In this document: positions 29,023 to 38,365 of the stretch, piece after piece
How positions within the stretch are numbered: position 1 is the stretch's first letter
How the letters are laid out: each line of letters starts with the position of its first letter
NCBI GenBank assembly: GCA_022539475.1
Contig: VCMS01000214.1
Span: 1-64,000 of the forward strand
Direction of reading: 5' to 3'
From: Gracilaria domingensis
Lineage: Eukaryota; Rhodophyta; Florideophyceae; Gracilariales; Gracilariaceae
DNA: 64,000 nt
Notes under the pieces: generated by a model
The model's input: only the letters and a program-made list of their open reading frames with translations
What the model was told of the DNA's origin: nothing
Databases searched by the model: none
Program-made: the position numbers and the translations under genes

Positions 29023-29048
29023 ACGTAAACGTCTGTTTAGACACCGCC
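29023..29048 (-). repeat. Right terminal inverted repeat
   Basis: Read inward on the minus strand it starts GGCGGTGTCTAAACAGACGT and matches the left end at 21 of 26 positions; TAA follows at 29049-29051. The CACGTGAACG word of the left end recurs just inside. Confidence 0.6.
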
Positions 29049-29051
29049 TAA

Positions 29052-29364
29052 GTAGTAGAATTAGCGGCACTGTAGAGGGTTATCAAAAATATCTAAATAA
29101 TAGATTAATCTAAGCACCTCATGTGCACCTCCCGTCTTGGGCAGTTCTGACAGGGTCGGACCGAAACCGACGTAGTATTTCTACAAATTATGAAAAGATT
29201 TACTCCATCCAAACAACCAAGTAGTGGTACACATGTACACATTTCGGATCTGGATCCACGTCATCGTGTTACTCATAACTTTAAGTTCCCCATCGATGGG
29301 CGTCTCCATAGGTTGTCATTGCCACTACCGAAACGGTATCCCTGAGGAAGGTTTGCTCTATACA
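29052..29364 (-). repeat. Diverged LTR (LTR III), promoter-proximal part
   Basis: On the minus strand this begins TGTATAGAGCAAACC at 29364, like TGTAGAGCAAAAC of LTR II. It carries the matching AGGTG.GC.TTAGATTA segment (near 29110) at a similar distance. The length up to the insertion point plus the left remainder (about 340 bp to the AGTAAAGG word) agrees with 374 bp in LTR II. Together with 14397-14979 it gives an LTR of about 896 bp. Confidence 0.55.
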
Positions 29365-31387
29365 AAGAGCTGGCGGCCACTCAAATCCCTCCGTCGCTTA
29401 TTCACAATTTCATTTATACGCCAAAACTGTCGAGTCCAACCCTGACACATGCGCTGCAAAACCCTTCAGACCCATCTTTTACGCTTGCGGCCCCTCTCCG
29501 ACTTAGACCCCCTGCTCGGTTGCTTTGGACGTTCTCGGTTTGGTCGCTTGGTTCCCTTGTATAAAGGAAGATTGCGCACACCGAGTGGCATGATCACGTG
29601 CGATGGACCGCCCCCCTCCTTCGCGCGACTCACCACACTGACAGCATCACTGCTGCGCTCATAGTCTACAGCACTTGAGCGACGATTCACCCGCCGGCAT
29701 CTCTGTTGCATCATCATCATCATTACCATATCAAAGGCAAACCCAGCTACTTTTTTCCCACGTAGTATTTTCTTCTTCTTACTTTAGACTCCAGATCCAG
29801 ATCGTATCCAAAACGCGCGCTCGGCTAATCTTCAAACATATCGTTGCTGCTATGCGTACGCGCTAACAAGCGCTGGCTACTCAATAGAGCGGCGGTTTCA
29901 ACGCTCCGCAGCAGTGACGATCATTCTGCGCATTCCTCTGCCAAAACCAATAAACGGCTATATACGCCGCTGGCCGCCGGCTGCACTGAAATCTACGCGA
30001 AACCCCGCTGCTTCTCGCCACGGTGCATTGAGCAACCGTGAAACACAATTTGAGTGCAAACTGCTTTTATCCGCCAAACGAGTTATAGTTAATGTCACTA
30101 GTTATGCTAAGTCTCTTACTGGCGATCTTTATACTCAAAAACGTGAACCACATCCCCAACACTAAAGGCGGTGTGGCAGCATCTCGTCAGGGCTGACAGC
30201 TGCCATCCCAGGCGCAATCACTTTGAGCAATTTCCGTCTGGCCGTCGCAGCTCAGGCGCGCGAGCTCATCGGAGCTGAGGCACGAGCTCTCGGCCAATAC
30301 AGTATAAAAGGGCTGGCCTATCAGAGGCCAGTTCGGGAGGAAGACGGGGAAGGACTAGAGAGATCAGTCATCGTCGTTTTCTTCGCTCCTCATTCTTTTT
30401 CCGGCCGATCACAGCGATAGTGCAGCGACGTTTTGAGAGTTTTACAACCGATATGCAATTAAGTGCCCTAGGTTCTTCAAGTTGCGTTTGTTCGTCTAAT
30501 ATTGCTTTTTGTCTATGGTTTGATGCCGTTTTGCCTGTTTTTGCTCCGTCGACTGCCATTCGTTTTGCTTTCGCTATGCTGACTGCTATTAGGCTTCTTA
30601 ACGCCGTCAAAACTTAAGAAGCATAGGTTTTGGAGCTTGTGGCAGATTATTAGGCATAGTTTGTGACTTGCATAGCTAGTCTATTGTGGTCGAGATCTTT
30701 GGCCGTAGCGTTTTTTAGCTTACGCGCACATATCTGGCTGGGTGGCAAAACGCTTACCGCTGCGTAGAGCAGCTTCTGAACAGGCATCATCCAACAAGAA
30801 TAAATTATACGGGGACAGTATGCATTTTTGGCACTTTCCACTGGTTTATTCGGGTTCTTGAGGCTCGCCTTATAGATTCATAACCGCCTTTGTTGTTTCT
30901 CTGATTCATTAAAGTTGCGTATTTCTTTTGCTGTCACACTATTGTACATTGATATTACTGGCTGATACTCGCTGGCATTACTTCTTTGAGTTGGGTTTGT
31001 CGTCACAACCGTCATTGCTGTGTACACACACAAAAATGAAGTCCGCATTTCTATGGGACTTGTATATGGAGGAGCACCTGTTCCAACAGGAAAAGCTCTT
31101 CTATATACGAATACGAGAAAACAACTTATATGGAAAAGATGTCTTCCATGTATTTGAAAAAGGGTAACGCAATCTTCCTAAACGTCAAAATTCAAAGCTT
31201 GTTCATATCTTCAGGCTGATAAACAACTCAATTTGGGACCTAAGGTCATCAACCAGTTCATTGTATTTTTGAAAACCAACGGCATCATGAAACATTCTCC
31301 CGCAAGCATCCTGTTAGAGTACAGGCTACTCAACATCTATGAAGCTAAAAGCGTCCAAACGTCGGGTTCGACAAGATTTGGACTCGT
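29365..31387. other. Gene-poor stretch with one promoter-like module
   Basis: No gene recognised in 2 kb. Around 30300 is GTATAAAAGGG followed at once by a perfect hairpin (CTGGCCT, 5-nt loop, AGGCCAG). It looks like a core promoter with a structured leader, perhaps from an unrecognised solo LTR; the frame behind it (30452-30617) is short and Leu/Ala/Phe-rich. Another TATATA box is at about 29960. Confidence 0.35.
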
Positions 31388-32225
31388 TCAATCCGAAAGC
31401 CTTGCTGGAGGTTCTTGCCTGTGTACGCGATTACTAGCCATCCAAGAACGGTCACATCTCGATGCTACGTGATGAATCTGCTGCTCAGTAACTGGCACAG
31501 ATAGAAACAGGGAGATGGTTTGATTGGTGTTCGGAATATCTTTGATAACATCCTCATAGATTAAGCACAATGTCCTCCCTTTATCATATTCTGTCCATCT
31601 CTTCACAAGCTTGGACCACTTGCTGAGCAGTTAGCAAGCTTCTGGATGCGATCGATCTGGAAGACGATCATATGCTAAAAGTATTCCATGAAATATCTGG
31701 GATATATTGCTTTACGACAGCCTGGTCTTTTAGAGTCATTCCTGAAAACCACTCGCCAGTAAAATCCAAGATGCGACATACATCTAATGGGTTACGAATA
31801 CAGTACAGAATCTTTCTTCCTTTGTGCCCACTTTGCTTCAGAAAGGGTTGAATATCTAGATGGGTTTTGCACACTTGTGGATATCTTCTATGGTGTGGTT
31901 TATGGAGATTCAGAGCGTGGCAAAGTTCGGTAATTGGTACTACGGCGGTGGTGTCGGAATAGCTACTTTCATCCAGGTCAGAGGGTACACGATTGGTAGC
32001 GACGAGGAGCTGGTATGTCATATGCTGAATGAGATTGGATCCACTTGCATAGTTTGATGCTATAATTACATCTTCGACACGAATGTTTCGGGCTGGGTCA
32101 TTAATACAGTCTTTACACTTTTTGAACATTTTGAAGTAAGAACTTAGCTCAACATCTACTCGAGCATCTGGACATTCTGAGGAGTCTTCAGTCGCTGCGA
32201 CATCCAGATTTTGTGTGCGTCTCAT
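31388..32225 (-). pseudogene. Sulfotransferase-like pseudogene
   Basis: Two minus frames together recall a cytosolic-type sulfotransferase, which moves sulfate from PAPS to hydroxyl groups. 32225-31668 holds VIIASNYASGSNLIQHMTYQ (the position of the 5'-phosphosulfate loop TYPKSGTTW, strongly changed) and ILYCIRNPLDVC (the 3'-phosphate motif R-N-P-x-D-x-x). 31606-31388, in another frame, holds LCLIYEDVIKDIPN, matching the YEDLK stretch. The end GxxGDWK signature is not seen. With the loop altered and the frames split, it is probably dead. Confidence 0.55.
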
Positions 32226-33300
32226 GTTGTCAAAGTCTCGAGTAGTGTGGATTTCAGAAATCGACGTTTTTGACGGAGTGAGAAAGAACGTGGGGAACTC
32301 GGAACCATTTTGGTCGACTTTTATAACAGGTCGTCATGCTTCACTGCCGAAACGGCAATGCTTGCTGATAGTAGAAGCAAGTACCAAAATCTGGCGCAGA
32401 TGACTGCCTTGGCCTTATGGAGATTAGGAATATATACTCGGCGCTAAAAGGCATGTCAATCAGAATTAGAATAAGTCAACTGAGTGCCCTAGAATTGATA
32501 AACGAATATATTGCAATCCCCAATGCTTGTTTAACAGCAAAGTTTGGGGTGCTGGCAACGGCCGGCCGGCTGGTTGGCCTTCTTCTGCTTTTGGTATATA
32601 GTTTCCCTTGCGAATTGCTTAGTGGAACCTTCTTGCACAACACCCCGTATGAGTTGGGTGCAAGAATCTCGTTTTAATCTTGTTTTCCACTCGGAACTCG
32701 GAACCCAGCTTGGTGGCATTGTGAGAATGCGTAGTTAATCCGTGACGTTGAAAGCTGGCAAGTTTAGACATTGTGATTCCACAAGCAAAAACATTGGCAA
32801 GAAGGTATCTTAATCTTAGTCGAAGGGAAACGAGAGCAGGGACTCGTCGTGGCTTCCTACAAGGGGAACATGCTCTGGCTCAGAAAGACAATGGCTCCAG
32901 TGCGGTCAGTCTCTCTGGCGAGAAGGAAACAGCGCTGCCCGCCACGGAAGCGGTGGCGACCCCGAGGACCTCGGCGAGGTTAAACCTTAATGTGTACTTT
33001 TATTTGTGTACATATTTGTGTATCGCGCAGAATATTATTTGCATACGTGCCGAGGCGCTGCCGGCGGCGCGCCGCGGCTCGTGTGCCGTGCGCTGGCGTC
33101 ATTTCAACTCATTTTGGCGCCAGAACGCGCTCCGCCGCGGCTACAACATAAACACGCCGCGCCCTTCCACGCGGCTCGGCGTCGCGACACACGGCGGGAG
33201 AGCAGATGCTGCGGTCCTTCGCCGTCGATTCGATCTCTTCTTCGAGCCGCCGGGCGTGCTGGCGCTGCTTTCGCTCTTGCCCGTTCGTCTTCCCCCGCCA
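32226..33300. other. Upstream region of the NET-domain gene
   Basis: No gene recognised. An open frame in phase with the gene downstream reaches back to 32773 but only from a GTG, and its content is not protein-like before about 33300. A (GT/AT)-rich patch lies at 32990-33030. Confidence 0.35.
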
Positions 33301-34911
33301 ATGGGCGTCAGCGGCGCCTCCGCGTCTCCCACCGTTCTGCACTATATCCACTACCACCAGCCGTCGCCAACGTCTTGCATGAAGTCGTTACCTCACGCCT
33401 CTGCTCCGACGTCGCCTGCAGTTCGCGATGCACCTTCTCCCTCCCGCACCTCGCCATCCTCATCCCACCCGAAACCGCCCCACCCCATTCCCCCCCCGCT
33501 ACAACTTCCAGAACCTTCGCTGCCTGCAGAGCGAGCTCCGCCACAACTTTCGTCAACCTTTGTGTCGCCCGCAGTTGCCCCCTCGCTTGCCCAACCTCAC
33601 AATGTTCAGCTGAGAGACCAGAGCACCTCTATGGCCTTTGGTCCGACCTTGCTTGCCGCCGCCTCGCAGCCACAGCCACCGTTACAACCGACGCGTCCGC
33701 TCTCTGCGCGGCTCTCTCAAAGAGCTCAAGAACAAGTAACGCCGACTCCTGACACACCCGACGAGTTTGACAACATCGAAATACGTTTTTACCCGTTTCC
33801 GCCACCGCGTCATCCGCTGACCTACCCTCTACCAACCTCAGCCTCTTCTTTCTCAAGCAAACCTCCGGTGACGAACGGCTTTCGGTCTACTGGAAATGAG
33901 AAGCTCGGAATCCGCAAACGACTGCTGGCACGCTGGCGCAGTGAGAGAGCGGCAGAGTCTGCTTCCGCGCCGAACCGCTCTCGGGATGAATTGCCTTCAA
34001 ACCAACTCAAGAGAGCACAGTCAGGAAGCAATGCAGCCAAGCGAAAGAGAGCTCGTTCGTCATTTCAAGAAAAGCCTGAGGATCATGAAGAGCGAGAAAA
34101 CGCTGAGCCTTCGAGATCGAACAATAACAGTGACCGCTTGAACGGCAAGCGGGCGCAAAATAAGCATGACGTGACCAATCGCGCACTCTCTCCCGCGCTT
34201 CCGGCCCATCAGGTCGGTGATAACATGCCTCGGCTCACAGCGGTAGCGAAGACGCACACATCCGATTCACAACTGCACTGCAGCTTACCAAACACAGCAG
34301 ACAAGAGCGACATTGATTCTGGTCGTGCCTTTGCGTCCAACACTTATGGCGATGGGAATGCCTGTCGTGGCTCAAGTAATCATTCACCCAGAAATGTACA
34401 ATCGAGGGAAGGGATGTTGAATGCGTCCCGACCAGCAGCACTGCTGTACGCCAAGTCTAATGGTCAATTTTCTTCCAGCATTCAACACCTGCAACATCAA
34501 ATAGATACTCTGAAGCAACGCCGACTGCGTCTGGAGGACAGTCAATTCCAAGAGATATGCCGCACAGCGGCAGCACGGTTCTCAGCCTCAAGCTCAGCGA
34601 CAAAAGAGCAGCGCTTGCGCCTCAAGGCGGATATTGAGAAGCTATCTCCCAAGGCCATTCGAGACATTTTGCTTCATATCTCTCGACGGTGTACGGGGTT
34701 TCAGGTTGTCGACCACGAGGAGGTGCAGCTGCAAATAGACTTACTATCACCTGAACTTGTTGGCGAGCTGGAGTTGATCGTGATGCAGAACAAGGGTCAG
34801 ATAGAATTTGGTGATCACGCTGAGTTGCAAAAGGTGCGAACAAAGCTATGGAACTGTTTAGAAGAATACCGAAGGGTCATGAGTGGTGTGAGCACATCAG
34901 AACCTAACTGA
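33301..34911 (+). CDS. NET-domain protein (bromodomain-free)
   Basis: 536 residues from the ATG at 33301. The first 130 residues are Pro/Ser-rich and residues 130-390 are disordered, with basic clusters (AAKRKRARSSFQEK). Residues about 391-420 form a coiled coil (IQHLQHQIDTLKQRRLRLED) and 437-500 match the NET (extra-terminal) domain: RLRLKADIEKLSPKAIRDIL, then an acidic VQLQIDLLSPELVGELELIV. In BET proteins and TFIID/YEATS partners, NET binds short basic peptides of chromatin regulators. No bromodomain is present in this frame or nearby, so this is a stand-alone NET protein, which plants also have in GTE-like variants. Probably nuclear. Confidence 0.65.
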   Translation: MGVSGASASPTVLHYIHYHQPSPTSCMKSLPHASAPTSPAVRDAPSPSRTSPSSSHPKPPHPIPPPLQLPEPSLPAERAPPQLSSTFVSPAVAPSLAQPHNVQLRDQSTSMAFGPTLLAAASQPQPPLQPTRPLSARLSQRAQEQVTPTPDTPDEFDNIEIRFYPFPPPRHPLTYPLPTSASSFSSKPPVTNGFRSTGNEKLGIRKRLLARWRSERAAESASAPNRSRDELPSNQLKRAQSGSNAAKRKRARSSFQEKPEDHEERENAEPSRSNNNSDRLNGKRAQNKHDVTNRALSPALPAHQVGDNMPRLTAVAKTHTSDSQLHCSLPNTADKSDIDSGRAFASNTYGDGNACRGSSNHSPRNVQSREGMLNASRPAALLYAKSNGQFSSSIQHLQHQIDTLKQRRLRLEDSQFQEICRTAAARFSASSSATKEQRLRLKADIEKLSPKAIRDILLHISRRCTGFQVVDHEEVQLQIDLLSPELVGELELIVMQNKGQIEFGDHAELQKVRTKLWNCLEEYRRVMSGVSTSEPN

Positions 34912-35728
34912 ATTTGCAGAACAACCGGCGACGATCAGAGATGTTGCCGGCATAGCCCGAATCCTCGCATTCCCCTAAAACGTTACTAGTTGCCGACACT
35001 GGGTACAAATGCGTAACCAAACATGACCAAATGAAAGCAGCGGAGCATATTGTTGTAGACAGTCGTTCCAATTCGTCTCCACATTTGGAATCCTCCATTA
35101 CCAAACAAATTGCCTCCTTCTCGCTGTCCAGTTACATTTCGCCCAAAAGTTTTGAATCATGATAGCGCATGCGCGTGATCGTTTGAAGATTCCTTCTGGT
35201 AATTGAAGGGCGGAACAGCTGGGTGTGTCTGGGAATGGAATGACGGCGTGACGGGGTCGATTACATGCGGGATAATGCTGCACAAGCTTTGTGTGAACTA
35301 CCCTGTTCCGCTATATTCGCTGGATTGTTTTAGGAACGCTTGGTCTGAAAGCGATGAAGAACGGGGTGCAGATCACCGAAATTATATTGTGTCCAATCTG
35401 GCCGCTTCTTGAGAGAGCTCCGCAACGCTGACGATATACTCTTCGCTGGAGGAGCGTGAAAAATGAGTAACTTGGGTGTTTTGGTAGTAAGCGTTCCGAA
35501 GGATCCATGCCACCCAGATGGATGTTAACTCCCTAAACGTCTGACATTAGTTGCCGCGCTATGATTCCGGAACATGTGCGAGGCTTACAAGTTGTAGCCT
35601 TAACGGCCTTGCTTGATAGAGCGAACAACCGCGTCGGTCATATGTATACCTGACGATCCACAAATTGCATTTCACGGCAGTTGATCGTTCTGCTTTTTCT
35701 GTCGGACTGAGATAACTATCCAGATGTC
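34912..35728. other. Intergenic, nothing recognised
   Basis: Mixed composition, short conflicting frames only. Confidence 0.4.
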
Positions 35729-36127
35729 ATGGATGATCACTTCCCACGTGACGAAGCGCAATCTTTCGGTGCTTTCTGCCTTTTTTTCGAGAACCATGAT
35801 GGTGAGGATCGTGATAACGATGATGAACAGATCAACCCTGAACGTGATGGACGACGTACTTTTACGTTGTGGGTTGTAGGTGTCGATTGTGAACACCGGC
35901 ACACAGGGACGATGTACGCCCCGTTACATATCTACTGTAGCGATGGTATAGATACCCACGGTATGAGGCGCATGCGCGTATTTATCGGCGGCACTGTTAG
36001 CTGTCTTTCACTTACCTTCGCATCATGGTTCTACGAAGGTGCCTGTGTGATCTTGTGCCGGAAAGCAGCGCATTGTTACCATTTGTGTAACAAGACGGTT
36101 TTCTCGTTCGCTCTTGCAGCGCTTTAG
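35729..36127 (+). CDS. Small hypothetical frame
   Basis: 132 codons from an ATG. The first half is acidic (HDGEDRDNDDEQINPERDG); the second has Cys and His residues (CEHRHTG, CRKAAHCYHLC) and a hydrophobic stretch. No family recognised; it may be spurious. Confidence 0.25.
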   Translation: MDDHFPRDEAQSFGAFCLFFENHDGEDRDNDDEQINPERDGRRTFTLWVVGVDCEHRHTGTMYAPLHIYCSDGIDTHGMRRMRVFIGGTVSCLSLTFASWFYEGACVILCRKAAHCYHLCNKTVFSFALAAL

Positions 36128-36389
36128 CTCGGGCTGTTTGCTACGCGCAAATGTCGCAAGACATGAAATGATTTGCTGGATGTGCAAAGCGCTGGAGGCT
36201 TGTGTGTTGAAGCACCACACGAGCGCCACATTGGCGGAGAAACACATGCTCGCACACGACAAGTGCTGCATCACATACAAACGCCTTTTTCGTACAGCTA
36301 TCCATCATATAATCAACACACTTGGCGGCGCTAGAGCTAGAGCTACAAGCAGAGAGCTCGTGCCAAAAAAGCGAAGAGCACACGGCGGC

Positions 36390-37505
36390 TCATTTCAACG
36401 GCTTGCTGCAGCGCAACAGCAGGAACATGTTCTCCAGCGTGACGTGCACGTTTTCAAAGCCGGCCGCCTGCGCCAAGAACAGCAGCTCCTTGCTGTCAAA
36501 GAAGCGATACAGCGCGGTGCCCATCGCCTGCACGCGTCGCGTCTCAACGGCCGCGCGCGCGCGCGCAAGCAGCGACGCGGCGGCGGCGGCGTCGCTGGCG
36601 GCGGTCGGCGCGCCATCCAAGCCGTTGGCAAACGTGGTGGCGAAGAACTTGCCGCCCGGCTTCAACACGCGATGCACCTCCCTCAGCGCGTCCTGCACGC
36701 ACGGCCAGCAGTGCAGCGCGGCGCCCGCGTGCACGGTGTCAAACACGGCGTGCTGGAACGGCAGCGCGGCCACGTCGGCGCGCAGCAGCTCGAACTGCGG
36801 CGCCATGGCGTCGGCGCGGCGGCGCGCGGCGGCCTCGCGCAGCATGGCGCGCGACAAGTCGGCGGCCAGCACGCGGCGGTACGCGTTGGCGGCGGCCAGG
36901 CGGCGCGTCATGAGCGCCGTGCCGCACGACAGGTCGAGCGCGCGCTCGCCCGCGGGCGCAAAGTCCAGCAGCAGGTCGAGCTCGCGCTCAACGCCCGGGA
37001 AGCCCGCGCGCGCAAACGACGCGCGCCAGCCGCGCTCGTACGCGTACGACACCAGCGGCAGCTGGAACAGCGCCTGCTCGCGCGGCGCCGCCGCCAGCGC
37101 GCGCAGCGCGCGCAGCGCGCGCAGCGGCGGCGGCAGCAGCGCGGCGGCGGGGCGCGCGCGCGCGGGCGCGCGCGCGGTGAGCTCGACGAAGCTGGCGGTG
37201 CGCGGGAAGGGGTTGCCGCAGCGGGGGCACGCGCGCGGCAGCGACGCGCTCTGCCCGGAGCGGTCGCTCGGCAGCGGCGCCTTGCAGCGCGGGCAGCGGA
37301 AGATGGACAGCGCGGGCGGCGGGGCGCGCGGCGTGGAAGGCGGCGGCGCGAGCGCCGCCGACGGCGGCGGCGCGCCGCTCGGCTGGCGGCGCGCGCGGCG
37401 CAGCGGCGCGCGCGCGCGGCGCAGCGGCGCGCAGGCGCGGCGCAGGAGGCGCAGGCGGCGCAGCGGCACGGAGGCCGCGAAGGCGGCGGCGGGGGCGGCG
37501 CTCAT
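36390..37505 (-). CDS. Plastid-type SAM-dependent methyltransferase with N-terminal zinc ribbon
   Basis: 371 residues from the ATG at 37505. The Arg/Ala/Pro-rich first 60 residues look like a plastid transit peptide. A zinc ribbon follows (CPRC at 71-74 and CPRC at 93-96), then LVSYAYERGWRASFARAGFPG, the SAM-binding motif I ALDLSCGTALMTRRL (189-203), ADLSRAMLREA (motif II) and HAGAALHCWPC (258-268). This architecture and wording match the uncharacterised chloroplast methyltransferases of plants (Arabidopsis At1g78140/At2g41040 type), which belong to the UbiE/class-I fold. The substrate is unknown in that family. The gene is head-to-head with the small plastid-type protein gene at 37864. Confidence 0.8.
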   Translation of the reverse strand: MSAAPAAAFAASVPLRRLRLLRRACAPLRRARAPLRRARRQPSGAPPPSAALAPPPSTPRAPPPALSIFRCPRCKAPLPSDRSGQSASLPRACPRCGNPFPRTASFVELTARAPARARPAAALLPPPLRALRALRALAAAPREQALFQLPLVSYAYERGWRASFARAGFPGVERELDLLLDFAPAGERALDLSCGTALMTRRLAAANAYRRVLAADLSRAMLREAAARRRADAMAPQFELLRADVAALPFQHAVFDTVHAGAALHCWPCVQDALREVHRVLKPGGKFFATTFANGLDGAPTAASDAAAAASLLARARAAVETRRVQAMGTALYRFFDSKELLFLAQAAGFENVHVTLENMFLLLRCSKPLK

Positions 37506-37863
37506 GGCGGCGGGGGGGGATGGCGGATGGCGGAGGGGCGGCGCGGGCGGCGCGGGCGGCGCGGGCGGCGCGGGCGGCGCGGGCGGCGCGGCGGGAGGAG
37601 CCGCGCGCGGAGGTGAACGGCGGCGGAGGTGAACGGCGGCGGCAGATTCGCCACGTGCGCCACGACGCGCGGCGCCAAGATCTGCCGCGTGCAGCTCGCG
37701 CCGCCGCGGCGTGCACTTGGCGTGCAGCTCATCGCGAATCGCCGCCACCCGCCGTCCGCGCCGCCACCGCCCGCACCCGCCCGCACCCGCCCGCACCCGC
37801 CGCACCCGCCGCACCCGCCGCACCCGCCGCACCCGCACCCGCCGCCGCCCTCCCCGCGCCCAA
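37506..37863. promoter_or_regulatory. Divergent promoter with two GC minisatellites
   Basis: The 358-bp spacer between two outward-reading genes. At 37541-37600 it has a 9-bp unit (GCGGGCGGC) repeated about six times, and at 37755-37840 a CCCGCACCCGC / CCGCACCCG repeat. Read in each gene's own sense the repeat next to it is C-rich, the pattern seen upstream of most genes in this island. Confidence 0.55.
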
Positions 37864-38283
37864 ATGGCTTTCGTGTCGACCTTCGCCGCGCCGCTGTTGC
37901 GCGCATCGCCGCGCCGCGCGCTCAGCAGCCGCCGCCCGCCGCGCGCCGCCGCGCTGCGCATGGGGCTGGGCGAGGACGGGCTCAAGGAGGACCTGGCGTT
38001 CGCGCAGAACTGCATCGAGGACGGCTGCTCCGTCGACGCCGTGCAGGACGTGCTCACGCGCCTGGAGCGCCGCCGCGCCGTGCTGGCGCTGGAGGTGACG
38101 CAGATCGAGCACATCATGGCCGTGCTGGCCAAGGAGAACCTGGGCGGCGACCGCAACCTCGTGGAGCAGGCCATGGCCGCCGCCGTCAGCATCTTCTCCA
38201 AGGCGGACGACGACTACCCGGGCGTGGGGCAGCCCACCAACCCGTGGACGCTGGACCCGCTCAAGAAGCAGCCCAAGCTGTAG
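37864..38283 (+). CDS. Small plastid-targeted-looking protein, unknown function
   Basis: 139 residues. The first about 32 (Ser/Arg/Ala-rich, ending RAAALRM) look like a transit peptide. The mature part is compact and charged: EDLAFAQNCIEDGCSVDAVQ, then LTRLERRRAVLALEV, then a Gly/Asp segment, and an end rich in Pro (PTNPWTLDPLKKQP). The even, non-repetitive make-up argues for a real conserved protein. I do not recognise the family. Function unknown; co-regulation with the methyltransferase through the shared spacer is possible. Confidence 0.65.
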   Translation: MAFVSTFAAPLLRASPRRALSSRRPPRAAALRMGLGEDGLKEDLAFAQNCIEDGCSVDAVQDVLTRLERRRAVLALEVTQIEHIMAVLAKENLGGDRNLVEQAMAAAVSIFSKADDDYPGVGQPTNPWTLDPLKKQPKL

Positions 38284-38365
38284 AGCCCGCGCCGCCGCCG
38301 CCGCCGCGCAATAGCTGTTTACCACCCCCGCCGCCGCTACGTAAACAAACAGTCTCTCTCTCTCT

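Larger units (their letters stand above)
14980..29048 (+). mobile_element. Giant PIF/Harbinger-like DNA transposon with gene cargo (about 14.1 kb)
   Basis: The interval is bounded by inverted repeats: GGCGCAGTCTAAACAAGCGT... at 14980 and, read on the other strand from 29048, GGCGGTGTCTAAACAGACGT.... They match at 21 of the first 26 positions and TAA flanks both. The flanks are also collinear halves of one LTR (LTR III), as expected if a single insertion split it. Inside, from left to right: an intact Harbinger DDE transposase (plus), a small minus-strand frame, a BTB/BACK pseudogene, a C2H2 zinc-finger gene, a damaged DDX19/Dbp5-like helicase, an armadillo-repeat pseudogene fused to a copy of the zinc-finger gene tail, and a two-exon unknown gene (minus). 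Harbinger elements usually measure 3-6 kb and carry only a transposase and a Myb/SANT-like partner, so this would be exceptionally large. Alternatives are two separate element ends, or later nested insertions between them. Confidence 0.6.

Noticed and set aside
36114-37632. Long plus-strand frames opposite the methyltransferase
   Set aside because: Arg/Ala/Gly-rich low-complexity translations that mirror the GC-rich coding strand; the minus strand carries clear motifs.
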